Shown: positions 48,323 to 55,146 of the stretch, one piece after another
How the letters are laid out: each line of letters starts with the position of its first letter
How positions within the stretch are numbered: the first letter of the stretch is position 1
Virus record (IMG/VR): IMGVR_UViG_3300031788_000005
Coordinates: 19,068 to 83,067 of that record
DNA length: 64,000 bases
Origin: a virus
Reading direction: 5' to 3' (one strand)
Position numbers and translations under genes: made by a program
The notes under the pieces: model-generated
Seen by the model: only the letters and a program-made list of their open reading frames with translations
What the model was told of the DNA's origin: nothing
The model's database searches: none

Positions 48323-48850
48323 ACTAAGATTTTTCCTACCCACTTTGTCTGGCAGCGAGTATAAAAGAGAGTTAACTGAAAATTTTTCTCCCTTTAAACC
48401 TTCGTGACCATCCAACTCCTTGTGGCTACCCTTTTTAACGTATGCTAGGGTGGCATGAGCATGATAAATTGGATAAGTTGTTTGAATTGAATTTTTAAAT
48501 TTGTCTTTTAAAGCGTAGTGAAGTTTTTGAGCATCTGGACTAATTACTTCAGCCTTTAAAACATCATAATCTGGACATTCAAAACGGCTTACAGAGCCTA
48601 ATTCAAAAGCTATAGATTCTTGATTTTCCAGAAAAGCTTTAAGTGGTTCAGTTTCAAAATCAGGGTCAAAACCATAAAGTACCGTTACATGATACTCGGT
48701 CTCTTTGCCATCTCCCGCAAGATTACTATCAGAAATATGTTTGTCGCTAAAAGTAGTGAGTTTTTGTGACAAATCTTTGCTAATCATCGCCATTAAACAG
48801 CCCTTGGAAACTCCCTCCTTGGCGTAGGCCAGTAAATCAATTATTATCAT
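48308..48850 (-). CDS. 2H phosphoesterase-like protein, late
   Basis: 180 aa. Two H-x-T-x motifs, EYHVTVLYGF (about 53-62) and YHAHATLAYVKKG (about 129-141), define the 2H (2'-5' RNA ligase/CPDase) superfamily. Known phage members include T4 57B/Acb1, which degrades cyclic-oligonucleotide signals; others act on RNA 2',3'-cyclic ends. Late motif upstream. Which role applies is open. Confidence 0.75.
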   Translation of the reverse strand: MIIIDLLAYAKEGVSKGCLMAMISKDLSQKLTTFSDKHISDSNLAGDGKETEYHVTVLYGFDPDFETEPLKAFLENQESIAFELGSVSRFECPDYDVLKAEVISPDAQKLHYALKDKFKNSIQTTYPIYHAHATLAYVKKGSHKELDGHEGLKGEKFSVNSLLYSLPDKVGRKNLSLKTA

Positions 48851-48857
48851 ATATTAT

Positions 48858-48864
48858 TTTACAC
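48858..48864 (-). promoter_or_regulatory. Late promoter motif
   Basis: GTGTAAA, 7 nt before ATG 48850. Confidence 0.55.
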
Positions 48865-49173
48865 TTTTAATAGCGGAAAATATTGAAAACATTCAGGCCA
48901 GTCAACGCGGGGACAAAAAACAATGGCAATTTCTTGATTATTTAAATTCGATTCGGTAACGATAACGTAGTCTTTTTGAGTCTTTAGCATTTCGAATTCG
49001 ATATCCCTTACTTCAACAACTACCTTGCGAAAAGACTGGGAGAGCCACTCTTGATAAACGGGGTCATTCCCGAATTTAAGATGCGCCATTAAAACGCCGT
49101 GTGCTGCTCCCAAAACTTTATGAGAAGGAAGGGACTTCTTAATACAGATGTACATTTTTAGATTATTTTTCAT
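48859..49173 (-). CDS. PTH2-like (peptidyl-tRNA hydrolase 2 fold) protein
   Basis: 104 aa. MYICIKKSLPSHKVLGAAHGVLMAHL, FRKVVVEV and YVIVTESNL follow the PTH2 fold order, though PTH2 catalytic residues are not all clear. Lies inside the tRNA array, so a link to tRNA is tempting but unproven. Confidence 0.55.
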   Translation of the reverse strand: MKNNLKMYICIKKSLPSHKVLGAAHGVLMAHLKFGNDPVYQEWLSQSFRKVVVEVRDIEFEMLKTQKDYVIVTESNLNNQEIAIVFCPRVDWPECFQYFPLLKV

Positions 49174-49328
49174 ATCAGCGTCAAACCAGTTGGGTCTTTT
49201 AAAGCTTTTACTAAATTTCTGGCTGAGTTTCTAGCATCTTTGCGAGTAGGGATTCTCAAGCCTTCAAGGACACTGCCTTTAGGAAAATGGGTAAGACCTT
49301 TGTATGGATTTTTTTGATTTGATTTCAT
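49170..49328 (-). CDS. Small basic protein
   Basis: 52 aa from ATG 49328; the longer ORF upstream overlaps a tRNA. ATGA overlap with the PTH2-like gene. Confidence 0.55.
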   Translation of the reverse strand: MKSNQKNPYKGLTHFPKGSVLEGLRIPTRKDARNSARNLVKALKDPTGLTLI

Positions 49329-49339
49329 AAAATTTTTGC

Positions 49340-49405
49340 TGGAAGTTAGTGTCCAGCGGCACTGATGCAATTCGCCTATGCAACTAAGCTGGCCGATTAC
49401 TAACT
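49340..49405 (-). tRNA. tRNA-like, truncated
   Basis: Perfect acceptor AGTTAGT/ACTAACT plus T and CCA, but only 66 nt; internal arms irregular and no clear anticodon. Confidence 0.35.
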
Positions 49406-49424
49406 CATCGGACCACTCGGAGAT

Positions 49425-49500
49425 TGGTATTGCCGACCAGAGTCGCACTGGCTAGGAATAGCTTGAAAGGCTACTTACTCCACTCTTTGTATTCAGCAAC
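49425..49500 (-). tRNA. tRNA-Glu(UUC)
   Basis: Acceptor GTTGCTG/CGGCAAT, anticodon loop CTTTCAA on GTAGC/GCTAT, T-arm GCCAG-TGCGACT-CTGGT, CCA. Confidence 0.8.
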
Positions 49501-49505
49501 ATAAA

Positions 49506-49886
49506 TTATTTTTTATCCTCATATAGAGTGACGTAATTCTTTCCATATTTTTTGATTGTGTAATCTAGAAAAGGCTTCATGTCTTTTTGGAAAATTACTT
49601 TGAGTTTTCCCTTAAATTGTGAAATTTTTTCTTTATTTTTAGGGGTTAACCATCCTTTTATCTCCACATATTCGTCGTTAATTTTAAAATCGGGATAAAA
49701 TTTAAATGTTCTGCCTTCAAAAACATAATCAAATCCAAAAGTATTTCTTGTAAATAAAATTCCATGTTCGATATTGTAAATAACCCAAGCCAATTCCCAA
49801 GAACTATTACAATAATAACCTTTATACCAACCCATGTGGCCCCGGCCAGCCTTTTCCCTGTATCCTCCGCGATTAGAATAATCCAT
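49506..49886 (-). CDS. PD-(D/E)XK homing endonuclease-like protein
   Basis: 126 aa from ATG 49886. SSWELAWVIYNIEHGI...FKFYPDFKINDEYVEIKGW gives E...D...ExK. In frame upstream (no ATG) lies a zinc finger CHKRFADYFDGKRKFCSREC that belongs to this endonuclease type, reaching about 50030, so the true start may be a non-AUG codon or the gene is N-terminally damaged. Confidence 0.7.
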   Translation of the reverse strand: MDYSNRGGYREKAGRGHMGWYKGYYCNSSWELAWVIYNIEHGILFTRNTFGFDYVFEGRTFKFYPDFKINDEYVEIKGWLTPKNKEKISQFKGKLKVIFQKDMKPFLDYTIKKYGKNYVTLYEDKK

Positions 49887-50328
49887 TCCCTTCCGTGTGC
49901 ATTCACGGGAACAAAATTTTCGTTTACCGTCAAAATAATCAGCAAACCTTTTGTGACAATAATGATTTTGATTGATAATATTGGTAGGGTTAGCTGGTTT
50001 TGCGCCAATGCGTTTAAACTTTGAGAAAGTTTCGTGCTACTATTACACCATAACCCCATAAAAAAGCCCGCGTTGCTACTTTTACACTATACTGCTACAT
50101 TAGTCTAGCTTCTTTGTCCTCGACGGACGCCATTTAATGCAACTGTGTATTCGGTATTGCGCCGAATCCTCGGGACGATTGATAGCCAGTGTGCTGCCGC
50201 TGCACCAATACCGGCGAGGCCGGTATGTGGGATTCGAACCCACGTCTCTGACACGATTGGACACCAGTGATTCATTAAAGAATTCTCCAAGTTAAAGGCT
50301 TGGCATGTTTCCATAGGCTGGTGAAATT
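49887..50328 (-). other. tRNA-like region with unusual arm order
   Basis: Holds the upstream extension of the nuclease (to about 50030), a GTGTAAT at 50042, and two tRNA-like bodies. A canonical T-arm GTGGG-TTCGAAT-CCCAC (about 50226-50242) is followed at once by ATACCGG-CCTCG-CCGGTAT and then a D-arm-like GTGC-AGCGGCA-GCAC, an order seen in permuted tRNAs. Not resolved further. Confidence 0.35.
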
Positions 50329-50418
50329 TGGTGCAACCGGAGGGACTCGCACCCACGATGGAGCTATTAGCTCACAAGATTAAAAGTCTTGTCCTTTCGC
50401 TGCTAAGGGAACGATTGC
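50329..50418 (-). tRNA. tRNA-Lys(UUU), class II variable arm
   Basis: Acceptor GCAATCG/CGGTTGC, anticodon arm CAAGA-CTTTTAA-TCTTG, extra arm GAGCT-AAT-AGCTC, T-loop TGCGAGT, CCA. A long variable arm is unexpected for Lys. Confidence 0.75.
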
Positions 50419-50425
50419 ATTAAAT

Positions 50426-50503
50426 TGGTAGCGCAAGTGGCTTGAGGAACCACAACCTATCCCCTATCAAGGGAGTACTCTTACTCATTTGAGTTACTGC
50501 GCC
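50426..50503 (-). tRNA. tRNA-Ile(GAU)
   Basis: Acceptor GGCGCAG/TTGCGCT, loop TTGATAG on TCCC/GGGA, T-arm GTGGT-TCCTCAA-GCCAC, CCA. Confidence 0.7.
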
Positions 50504-50511
50504 ATAAATTA

Positions 50512-50658
50512 ATTAACTCTTTGGTTGTTTTCGGACGACTACTCTTGATGCCTCTCAAGTCGATTCAGACGTTACGGATTCAAAGTCCGTCACAACCTGT
50601 CTCTGCCCCGTCTATGCTATTCGAATAACATATTCAGCCTCTTTTCCGTGAGTTAAAA
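50512..50658 (-). ncRNA. Folded RNA with anticodon-like arm
   Basis: TTAACTC/GAGTTAA closes about 145 nt. Inside: ACGGA-CTTTGAA-TCCGT (looks like a Gln UUG anticodon arm), CTTGA/TCAAG nested in CGAC/GTCG, and a GGTTGT/ACAACC pairing ending in CA. Possibly a tRNA-Gln with inserted or lost arms. Confidence 0.35.
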
Positions 50659-50733
50659 TGGTGGGGTGTATAGGAATCGCACCTATGTTACGAAAGTGTC
50701 ATTCTCGTGTCCTAACTACTAGACTAACTCCCC
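50659..50733 (-). tRNA. tRNA-Val(GAC)
   Basis: Acceptor GGGGAGT/ACACCCC, anticodon arm CGAGA-ATGACAC-TTTCG, D-loop TAGTAGTTAG, T-arm ATAGG-TGCGATT-CCTAT, CCA. Confidence 0.75.
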
Positions 50734-50806
50734 GAAATTGGTGAGTCCCAAGTTTCTAAACTTGGCCAGTCTCCTATTCGAAGAATGGCTTTTAAGACCC
50801 ATAAAT

Positions 50807-50886
50807 TGGTCGCGGCGATGGGTACTGCCCCCACACGAATATTCCGATTAAAAGTCGGCTGCACGTTCTTTGGTAGCTTCACCGCG
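50807..50886 (-). tRNA. tRNA-Lys(UUU)
   Basis: Acceptor CGCGGTG/CGCCGCG, loop CTTTTAA on CCGA/TCGG, T-arm GTGGG-GGCAGTA-CCCAT, CCA. Confidence 0.75.
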
Positions 50887-50892
50887 AAAAAT

Positions 50893-50966
50893 TGGTTCCG
50901 AACCTTGGTAACGCTCCAAGTCTTAATGGGTAACAACCATTTGTGCGACTTTCACACTCGTAGGGA
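50893..50966 (-). tRNA. tRNA-Asn(GUU)
   Basis: Anticodon arm AATGG-TTGTTAC-CCATT, T-arm CTTGG-AGCGTTA-CCAAG, D-loop with AAAG, CCA; acceptor TCCCTAC/GTTCGGA has two mismatches. Confidence 0.75.
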
Positions 50967-50980
50967 ATAAAAAAAATCAA

Positions 50981-51056
50981 TGCAAATAACCACACCTAGA
51001 TATTAGGCTACAAGTATATCGAGTCCTTGACGGCTCTTACGAAATCCGCCTTGCAT
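50981..51056 (-). ncRNA. tRNA-like folded RNA without CCA
   Basis: AATGCAA/TTGCATT closes about 76 nt with CAAG/CTTG and CCTA/TAGG hairpins. Anticodon not clear. Confidence 0.3.
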
Positions 51057-51061
51057 TAAAT

Positions 51062-51149
51062 TGGCTCTAGAGGCTTGAGTTGAACAAGCAGTGCTTTTTA
51101 AAGCGGTGGATTAACAATCCACTGAGTTTACCAATTCTTCTACTCTAGA
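51062..51149 (-). tRNA. tRNA-Asn(GUU), class II variable arm
   Basis: Acceptor TCTAGAG/CTCTAGA, anticodon arm GTGGA-TTGTTAA-TCCAC, extra arm GCTTT/AAAGC, canonical T-loop TTCAACT and D-loop TTGGT, CCA. Confidence 0.8.
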
Positions 51150-51479
51150 ACCAATTTTACTTGCTGACCTCATTTTTGACTATACACTCATTTGCTGGGG
51201 AATTTAGCAGCGTGGCGTCCAAGCCTTTTATGTTCCCTCTATCTTATCACTAAGATGCAAAATTTACCCTAACGATTGAATAATTGCTACACGGCCAAGC
51301 TCATAATCGCATTATGAAGTATTAACGACAAATCTCCTTCTCTATGTGCGTTTTTAAAATGGACGAAAACGCTGACTACTTACGATATACCCTTTGGGGC
51401 CGTCGTCCCATGGGCTAGGGAATTAATTCCCGCAATGACAGACCAAGTAAATTAAATTTTTGTCTTCACTACATTTCAA
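51150..51479 (-). other. Unassigned folded stretch
   Basis: No gene seen. Holds GGGAA-TTAA-TTCCC (about 51417-51430), and TGGACGA...TCGTCCC enclosing CCC-CAAA-GGG (about 51361-51411). Also the left copy of a 13-nt repeat (51433-51445). Confidence 0.3.
51433..51445 (+). repeat. 13-nt direct repeat, left copy
   Basis: CAATGACAGACCA; identical copy at 51886-51898, flanking the HNH gene. Confidence 0.7.
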
Positions 51480-51486
51480 GTGTAAT
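51480..51486 (+). promoter_or_regulatory. Late promoter motif
   Basis: GTGTAAT, 8 nt before the GTG start at 51495. Confidence 0.6.
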
Positions 51487-51494
51487 AACAATAT

Positions 51495-51902
51495 GTGAGA
51501 GAAAAAATATTACAATTACGAAAAGAAGGTAAAACATTCAGAGAAATACAAAAACTTGTTCCATGTAGCGCATCAACAGTTTGGTATCATTGTGGAAAAG
51601 GCGCAAAGGAAAAACATAGAAGACAAAAAAGGAAAAACTATGCTCGTATTCAAATAGAGATAAAATCTCACTTCGAAGGAAAATGCAAAATTTGTGGATA
51701 TAATAAATGTTTGTCAGCTCTGGAATTTCATCATCTCGATTCCTCTAAAAAGGAAAAAACAGTATCTAGGTTTATCCAAGCTGGTTCAAAAAGTAAAGCC
51801 TATAAAGAAGCAGAAAAATGTATTCTAATATGTGCTAATTGCCATAGAGAATTACATGAAAACGAAAAGCTTATTCGCCATCCTACAATGACAGACCATT
51901 AA
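51495..51902 (+). CDS. HNH homing endonuclease with HTH
   Basis: 135 aa, GTG start set by the late motif. N-terminal HTH (TFREIQKLVPCSASTVWYH) then HNH: CKICGY...LEFHHLD...CILICANCHRELHE. The last codons read through the right copy of a 13-nt repeat. Plus strand inside the minus-strand tRNA array. Confidence 0.85.
   Translation: MREKILQLRKEGKTFREIQKLVPCSASTVWYHCGKGAKEKHRRQKRKNYARIQIEIKSHFEGKCKICGYNKCLSALEFHHLDSSKKEKTVSRFIQAGSKSKAYKEAEKCILICANCHRELHENEKLIRHPTMTDH
51886..51898 (+). repeat. 13-nt direct repeat, right copy
   Basis: Same CAATGACAGACCA as 51433-51445. Confidence 0.7.
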
Positions 51903-51983
51903 TTTAAAACAGTTTCGCCTCCCTATAACACTATAGACTTTATTTTTTCTTAACCAGCGCGATTGCTGGTGAGGTTACTAAAT

Positions 51984-52058
51984 TGGAGCACTTGGGGAAT
52001 TTTGAAATCCCGACGTTCACTTTGGAAGAGTGACACTCTGCCTCTGAGTTACAAGTGC
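51984..52058 (-). tRNA. tRNA-Gly(UCC)
   Basis: Acceptor GCACTTG/CAAGTGC, anticodon arm TCACT-CTTCCAA-AGTGA, canonical D-loop AGAGGCA and T-loop TTCAAAA, CCA. Confidence 0.85.
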
Positions 52059-52063
52059 ATAAA

Positions 52064-52136
52064 TGGATGCAGCGATTGGGATTGCACCAATGGAGTTCGT
52101 CTTATGAGGGCGAATTGAATACTAATTCTCACTGCG
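52064..52136 (-). tRNA. tRNA-Met/Ile2(CAU), second
   Basis: Loop CTCATAA, T-arm ATTGG-TGCAATC-CCAAT, CCA; acceptor CGCAGTG/CGCTGCA with one mismatch. Confidence 0.65.
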
Positions 52137-52203
52137 ATAAAAAATGGTCGTAAAAACTATTAAAGTAATCTCAAAAATCATCTTTCTCTTTGAGTTTACT
52201 TTT

Positions 52204-52210
52204 GTGTATC
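52204..52210 (+). promoter_or_regulatory. Late-like motif
   Basis: GTGTATC, 9 nt before ATG 52220. Confidence 0.4.
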
Positions 52211-52219
52211 TATTAATAT

Positions 52220-52744
52220 ATGAAAAATAAATATACCAAAGAACAAGTAGAAAACGCGGTTTTAGAATCTAAATGTTATTCAGATGTTTTTAGAAATTTA
52301 GGACTTAAAATAAATGGTGGTTCTTATCATTGGATTAAAAATTTAATAAAAAAACATGATATAAATATTACTCATTTCTTAACATCAAAAGAATTATTTA
52401 AATTAAATCATTTTATTAAAAAAACTAATTTTTTGGGTATACAAAAAATTGAATCTAATCAACGCATCAGAGCTAAAAAACTTAGAAAATTTATGTTAGA
52501 TAATAATGTTGATTATAAATGTAACATTTGTAATATTTTAGAATGGCTCGGGAAACCTATGACGCTAGATATAGACCACATTGACGAAAATTGTCTAAAT
52601 AATCAAATTGAAAATCTTCAATTTCTTTGTCCAAATTGTCATAGACAGAAGACTCAATTAAAATTAAATGGTTGCGTTCGCCAGAATCGGACTGGTCCTT
52701 TGCCTTATGAGGACAACGTGCGCCATTACACTCCCACGCAATAA
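52220..52744 (+). CDS. HNH homing endonuclease
   Basis: 174 aa. HTH-like start (ENAVLESKCYSDVFRNLG) then CNICNILEWLG...LDIDHIDENCLNNQIENLQFLCPNCHRQK (HNH). The last 25 residues come from the antisense strand of tRNA-Met (52669-52741), so the original 3' end was lost or the frame was extended into the tRNA. Confidence 0.82.
   Translation: MKNKYTKEQVENAVLESKCYSDVFRNLGLKINGGSYHWIKNLIKKHDINITHFLTSKELFKLNHFIKKTNFLGIQKIESNQRIRAKKLRKFMLDNNVDYKCNICNILEWLGKPMTLDIDHIDENCLNNQIENLQFLCPNCHRQKTQLKLNGCVRQNRTGPLPYEDNVRHYTPTQ
52669..52741 (-). tRNA. tRNA-Met/Ile2(CAU), third
   Basis: Anticodon arm TTGTC-CTCATAA-GGCAA, T-stem CCAG/CTGG with loop TCCGATT, CCA; acceptor TTGCGT/ACGCAA. Lies wholly inside the plus-strand HNH frame. 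Confidence 0.7.
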
Positions 52745-52746
52745 AT

Positions 52747-52822
52747 TGGTCGCTTTCACAAGACTTCTTCCTTGTATTTCCAGCCTCATTGCTGGTGTCC
52801 TAGAATTTTAGACGATACGGCG
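52747..52822 (-). tRNA. tRNA-like, anticodon unclear
   Basis: CCA end, T-stem ACAAG/CTTGT with 8-nt loop, middle arm CCAGC-AATGAG-GCTGG with 6-nt loop; acceptor weak. Confidence 0.3.
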
Positions 52823-52827
52823 ATAAA

Positions 52828-52903
52828 TGGTACAGGCGGTGGGACTCGCACCCACGAAAACTCCGCCCCAAACGGAGTGGCATAGCTACTAACCGACGCC
52901 TAT
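52828..52903 (-). tRNA. tRNA-Pro(UGG), second
   Basis: Acceptor ATAGGCG/CGCCTGT, anticodon arm CTCCG-TTTGGGG-CGGAG, D-loop TAGTAGCTAT, T-arm GTGGG-TGCGAGT-CCCAC, CCA. Confidence 0.85.
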
Positions 52904-52974
52904 AAATTTTAAAATGTTAGTCCCATTTATTCTTTGACGAGAAAATAATGGTTCGGTACTCAACTAGCATAAAT

Positions 52975-53052
52975 TGGAAGTCAGTTTCGGTAACGCTCCG
53001 AATATACGAGCAGGTTTGCAATCTGCGGGGTTTTCTTACTCCCTCACTGACT
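52975..53052 (-). tRNA. tRNA-Cys(GCA)
   Basis: Acceptor AGTCAGT/ACTGACT, loop TTGCAAA on GCAG/CTGC, D-arm GGG-AGTAAGAAAA-CCC, T-arm TTCGG-AGCGTTA-CCGAA, CCA. Confidence 0.8.
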
Positions 53053-53061
53053 ATTATAAAA

Positions 53062-53138
53062 TGGCGGACATGACCGGACCTGCCCCGGCTTAATCATCGT
53101 TGACAACGATGCGATTCGACTCCTTCATCTTCATATCC
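53062..53138 (-). tRNA. tRNA-Asp(GUC)
   Basis: Acceptor GGATATG/CATGTCC, anticodon arm CATCG-TTGTCAA-CGATG, T-arm GCCGG-GGCAGGT-CCGGT, CCA. Confidence 0.85.
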
Positions 53139-53144
53139 ATAAAT

Positions 53145-53235
53145 TGGTGCATCCAGAAGGATTTCCACCTTCACGCTACTATTACTTCGCAACAGAGTCT
53201 AAATCTGTCATGGCTGGTTGTTTCATCATGGATGC
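53145..53235 (-). tRNA. tRNA-Leu(UAG)
   Basis: Acceptor GCATCCA/TGGATGC, anticodon arm ACAGA-TTTAGAC-TCTGT, class II variable arm, D-loop with CC in place of GG, T-arm GAAGG-TGGAAAT-CCTTC, CCA. Its 5' 54 nt are also the 3' end of the HNH gene above. Confidence 0.85.
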
Positions 53236-54285
53236 ATTTCTTAAAATTAACTTATCAGAATTAAAATATTTTGCAATCGCTTCTGCTGCCTCCAACTCTG
53301 TTTCTCCTCTCTTAAAAAATAATGCTTTGCCGTTTTTTCTCACAATGGCTCTCCATTTAGAATTTCCTTTATCAACTTGAACATAAGCATATTGAGACGC
53401 CCTAATCACTTTTTCTTTGACTGATTTGGGGTTCGCTTTTTTATAAAAATGAGAAAATGGAGACAAACTTTTATAGTCTATTTGATAATCTTCGCACCAA
53501 CGGACAATTGCGTTGCCGGTTAAGTTAAAACTTTTCGCTATTTGCGAGAACGACTTTCCCTTTATTAAAGAAATTAATTCATTTTTTGATGGCCTAATTA
53601 CTTTACGCTTATTTAATCTAGGGGCAGTTCTCCAGAATGGATTAGGAATATATTTTAATTTATCCTCTCTCGTTGGAGCTTTTAAAAATTCCAGATTGTA
53701 TTTTTCTTTAATCTTCTTGATTCTGTTATGAGATTTCCCATAAAGATTTCTTCCTAATTTTCTTAATACGTCGGTTGCCGAGTAAGATGTTTTAATGGCT
53801 TCTACTAAGACCTGTTCGTCAACCGGTTTTGAGATTTTTCTGATTCCAAAGTTGGTTGTTTTTGAATGGCAATTTGGGCATAAAATCTGTAAATTTTCCA
53901 AATGATTATTATGATGATTCCCGTCTTTGTGGTGAAGTTCTAGTGGAATATCGTCTCCTAGCCATGATGTATTTGAGCATACTTCGCACTTCCTTTCTTT
54001 TATCTGTTCGTCAAAAAGGCGGAACTTTAATGGGTTAGAGTTAATCCTCCTTTTTCCATTAAAATAATCAGAAATTGGATATTTGAATCCAAATATGCCG
54101 CCTCTCCTACTAGCTTGCCCTAAAAAATGAGAATCATCTAAATTAAACTTTTTAATTGTGTTGTAGATTTTTTTATAATTCTCCCCTCCGCGTTCATACA
54201 TCCCCATTGCTTTAAGAATTGCGGCTACTGATTTTAATTGTTTTTGTTGAATTAACTTGACAGCTTCTTGTTCGTTATATTTCAT
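53182..54285 (-). CDS. HNH homing endonuclease with AP2-like tail
   Basis: 367 aa. Same order as 45536: HTH start, CEVCSNTSWLG...LELHHKDGNHHNNHLENLQILCPNCHSKT (HNH), HTH (FSQIAKSFNLTGNAIVRWC), AP2-like strands (NSKWRAIVRKNGKALFF). The last 17 codons (SMMKQPAMTDLDSVAK) are tRNA-Leu sequence. Confidence 0.87.
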   Translation of the reverse strand: MKYNEQEAVKLIQQKQLKSVAAILKAMGMYERGGENYKKIYNTIKKFNLDDSHFLGQASRRGGIFGFKYPISDYFNGKRRINSNPLKFRLFDEQIKERKCEVCSNTSWLGDDIPLELHHKDGNHHNNHLENLQILCPNCHSKTTNFGIRKISKPVDEQVLVEAIKTSYSATDVLRKLGRNLYGKSHNRIKKIKEKYNLEFLKAPTREDKLKYIPNPFWRTAPRLNKRKVIRPSKNELISLIKGKSFSQIAKSFNLTGNAIVRWCEDYQIDYKSLSPFSHFYKKANPKSVKEKVIRASQYAYVQVDKGNSKWRAIVRKNGKALFFKRGETELEAAEAIAKYFNSDKLILRNASMMKQPAMTDLDSVAK

Positions 54286-54343
54286 AAGACACTCTTTAAG
54301 ATATTATACCGCTGATTGTGCTAAAATTACAATATATTTAAAA

Positions 54344-54421
54344 TGGTGCAAAACTCCAGATTTCCACTGGAAAGCCACTAATTTTGAGTTAGCGAGGTAT
54401 GGTAGTTCCCGTCAGTTTTGC
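54344..54421 (-). tRNA. tRNA-Leu(CAA)
   Basis: Acceptor GCAAAAC/GTTTTGC, loop CTCAAAA on GCTAA/TTAGT, D-loop AACTACCATA, T-arm TCCAG-TGGAAAT-CTGGA, CCA. Variable loop is short for Leu. Confidence 0.75.
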
Positions 54422-54422
54422 A

Positions 54423-54512
54423 TGGTGTCATTGATAGGACTCGCACCTATACGCTGCTTTGATTTCGCCCAAAGTTCTCAACCTTGGATGTATTCTATTC
54501 CATCACAATGAC
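54423..54512 (-). tRNA. tRNA-Leu(GAG)
   Basis: Acceptor GTCATTG/CAATGAC, loop TTGAGAA, class II arm, D-arm ATG-GAATAGAATA-CAT, T-arm ATAGG-TGCGAGT-CCTAT, CCA. Confidence 0.8.
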
Positions 54513-54516
54513 AAAT

Positions 54517-54627
54517 TGGTGGGAGATGCGAAGCTTTTCACTATCGCAGCAATTCGAATTCAACTGGCCAGTTAACATAAGAATTAGAGTGTTATATTAC
54601 CCCGCGTTTATCTTTCGCCAATCTCCC
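54517..54627 (-). tRNA. Oversized tRNA-like gene, possible CUA anticodon
   Basis: Perfect acceptor GGGAGAT/ATCTCCC, A, CCA but 111 nt long. TAACA/TGTTA encloses a 12-nt loop starting CTCTAAT, which would place CTA at 34-36. T-arm-like GCGA/TCGC has a large loop. Function doubtful. Confidence 0.4.
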
Positions 54628-54632
54628 GTAAA

Positions 54633-54710
54633 TGGTAGTTCGTGCAGGCTGATGTCCTGCGCCTCTTCGCCTATAAAGCAAACGCTCTTAATCGTGTAAG
54701 CTAACGAACC
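54633..54710 (-). tRNA. tRNA-Ile(UAU)
   Basis: Acceptor GGTTCGT/ACGAACT, anticodon arm TTTGC-TTTATAG-GCGAA, T-arm GCAGG-ACATCAG-CCTGC, CCA. Confidence 0.75.
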
Positions 54711-54718
54711 ATAAAAAT

Positions 54719-54795
54719 TGGTAGGTATTAAAGGATTCTAACCTATATCTTTCACGTTCGAAGCGTGACACTCTATACATTTGAGATAAATACCC
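54719..54795 (-). tRNA. tRNA-Arg(UCG)
   Basis: Acceptor GGGTATT/AATACCT, anticodon arm TCACG-CTTCGAA-CGTGA, D-arm CTC-AAATGTATA-GAG, T-loop TTAGAAT, CCA. Confidence 0.8.
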
Positions 54796-54813
54796 ATTAA
54801 ATGTTTCTTAAAA

Positions 54814-54891
54814 TGGTGTCCCAAGAAAGAGTCGAACTTTCATAATCCAATTATGCACAAGACGCTTCGCAAGCGTAGCCATTACTGGGAC
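54814..54891 (-). tRNA. tRNA-Arg(GCG)-like, displaced D-arm
   Basis: Acceptor GTCCCAG/TTGGGAC, A, CCA and canonical T-arm GAAAG-TTCGACT-CTTTC. First arm ACGC-TTGCGAA-GCGT looks like an anticodon arm; second arm CATA-ATTGGAT-TATG carries TTGG like a D-loop. Same odd order as 42573. Confidence 0.5.
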
Positions 54892-55146
54892 GTAAAATTT
54901 TGAGTTCAATATTTCATTCTCACTAGAGCTAGGGAATCGCACCAATGCCATATTAAACTTGGTAGTCAAGCAGTAGTAGGAAATAATTTTCCAACCGTTT
55001 TGACGACCCTAAAACTCGCTGATTTTTTTCAGAAACCGAGGCTAAACCAGTAAAACCTATCCGACTTCACTGTTTTTCTCTGCACTTACTTCTCCGCTTT
55101 GCCGCCACGTCCCCGTCCGAATACGACAACTAACTCGCGGCAAAAA
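54892..55146 (-). other. Unassigned part of the tRNA array
   Basis: A T-arm-like TTGG-TGCGATT-CCC piece near 54930 and several C-rich stretches, but no complete tRNA or gene that I can support. Confidence 0.3.

Noticed and set aside
50105-50356. 83-aa minus-strand ORF
   Set aside because: Covers tRNA-like sequences and overlaps tRNA-Lys; shadow ORF.
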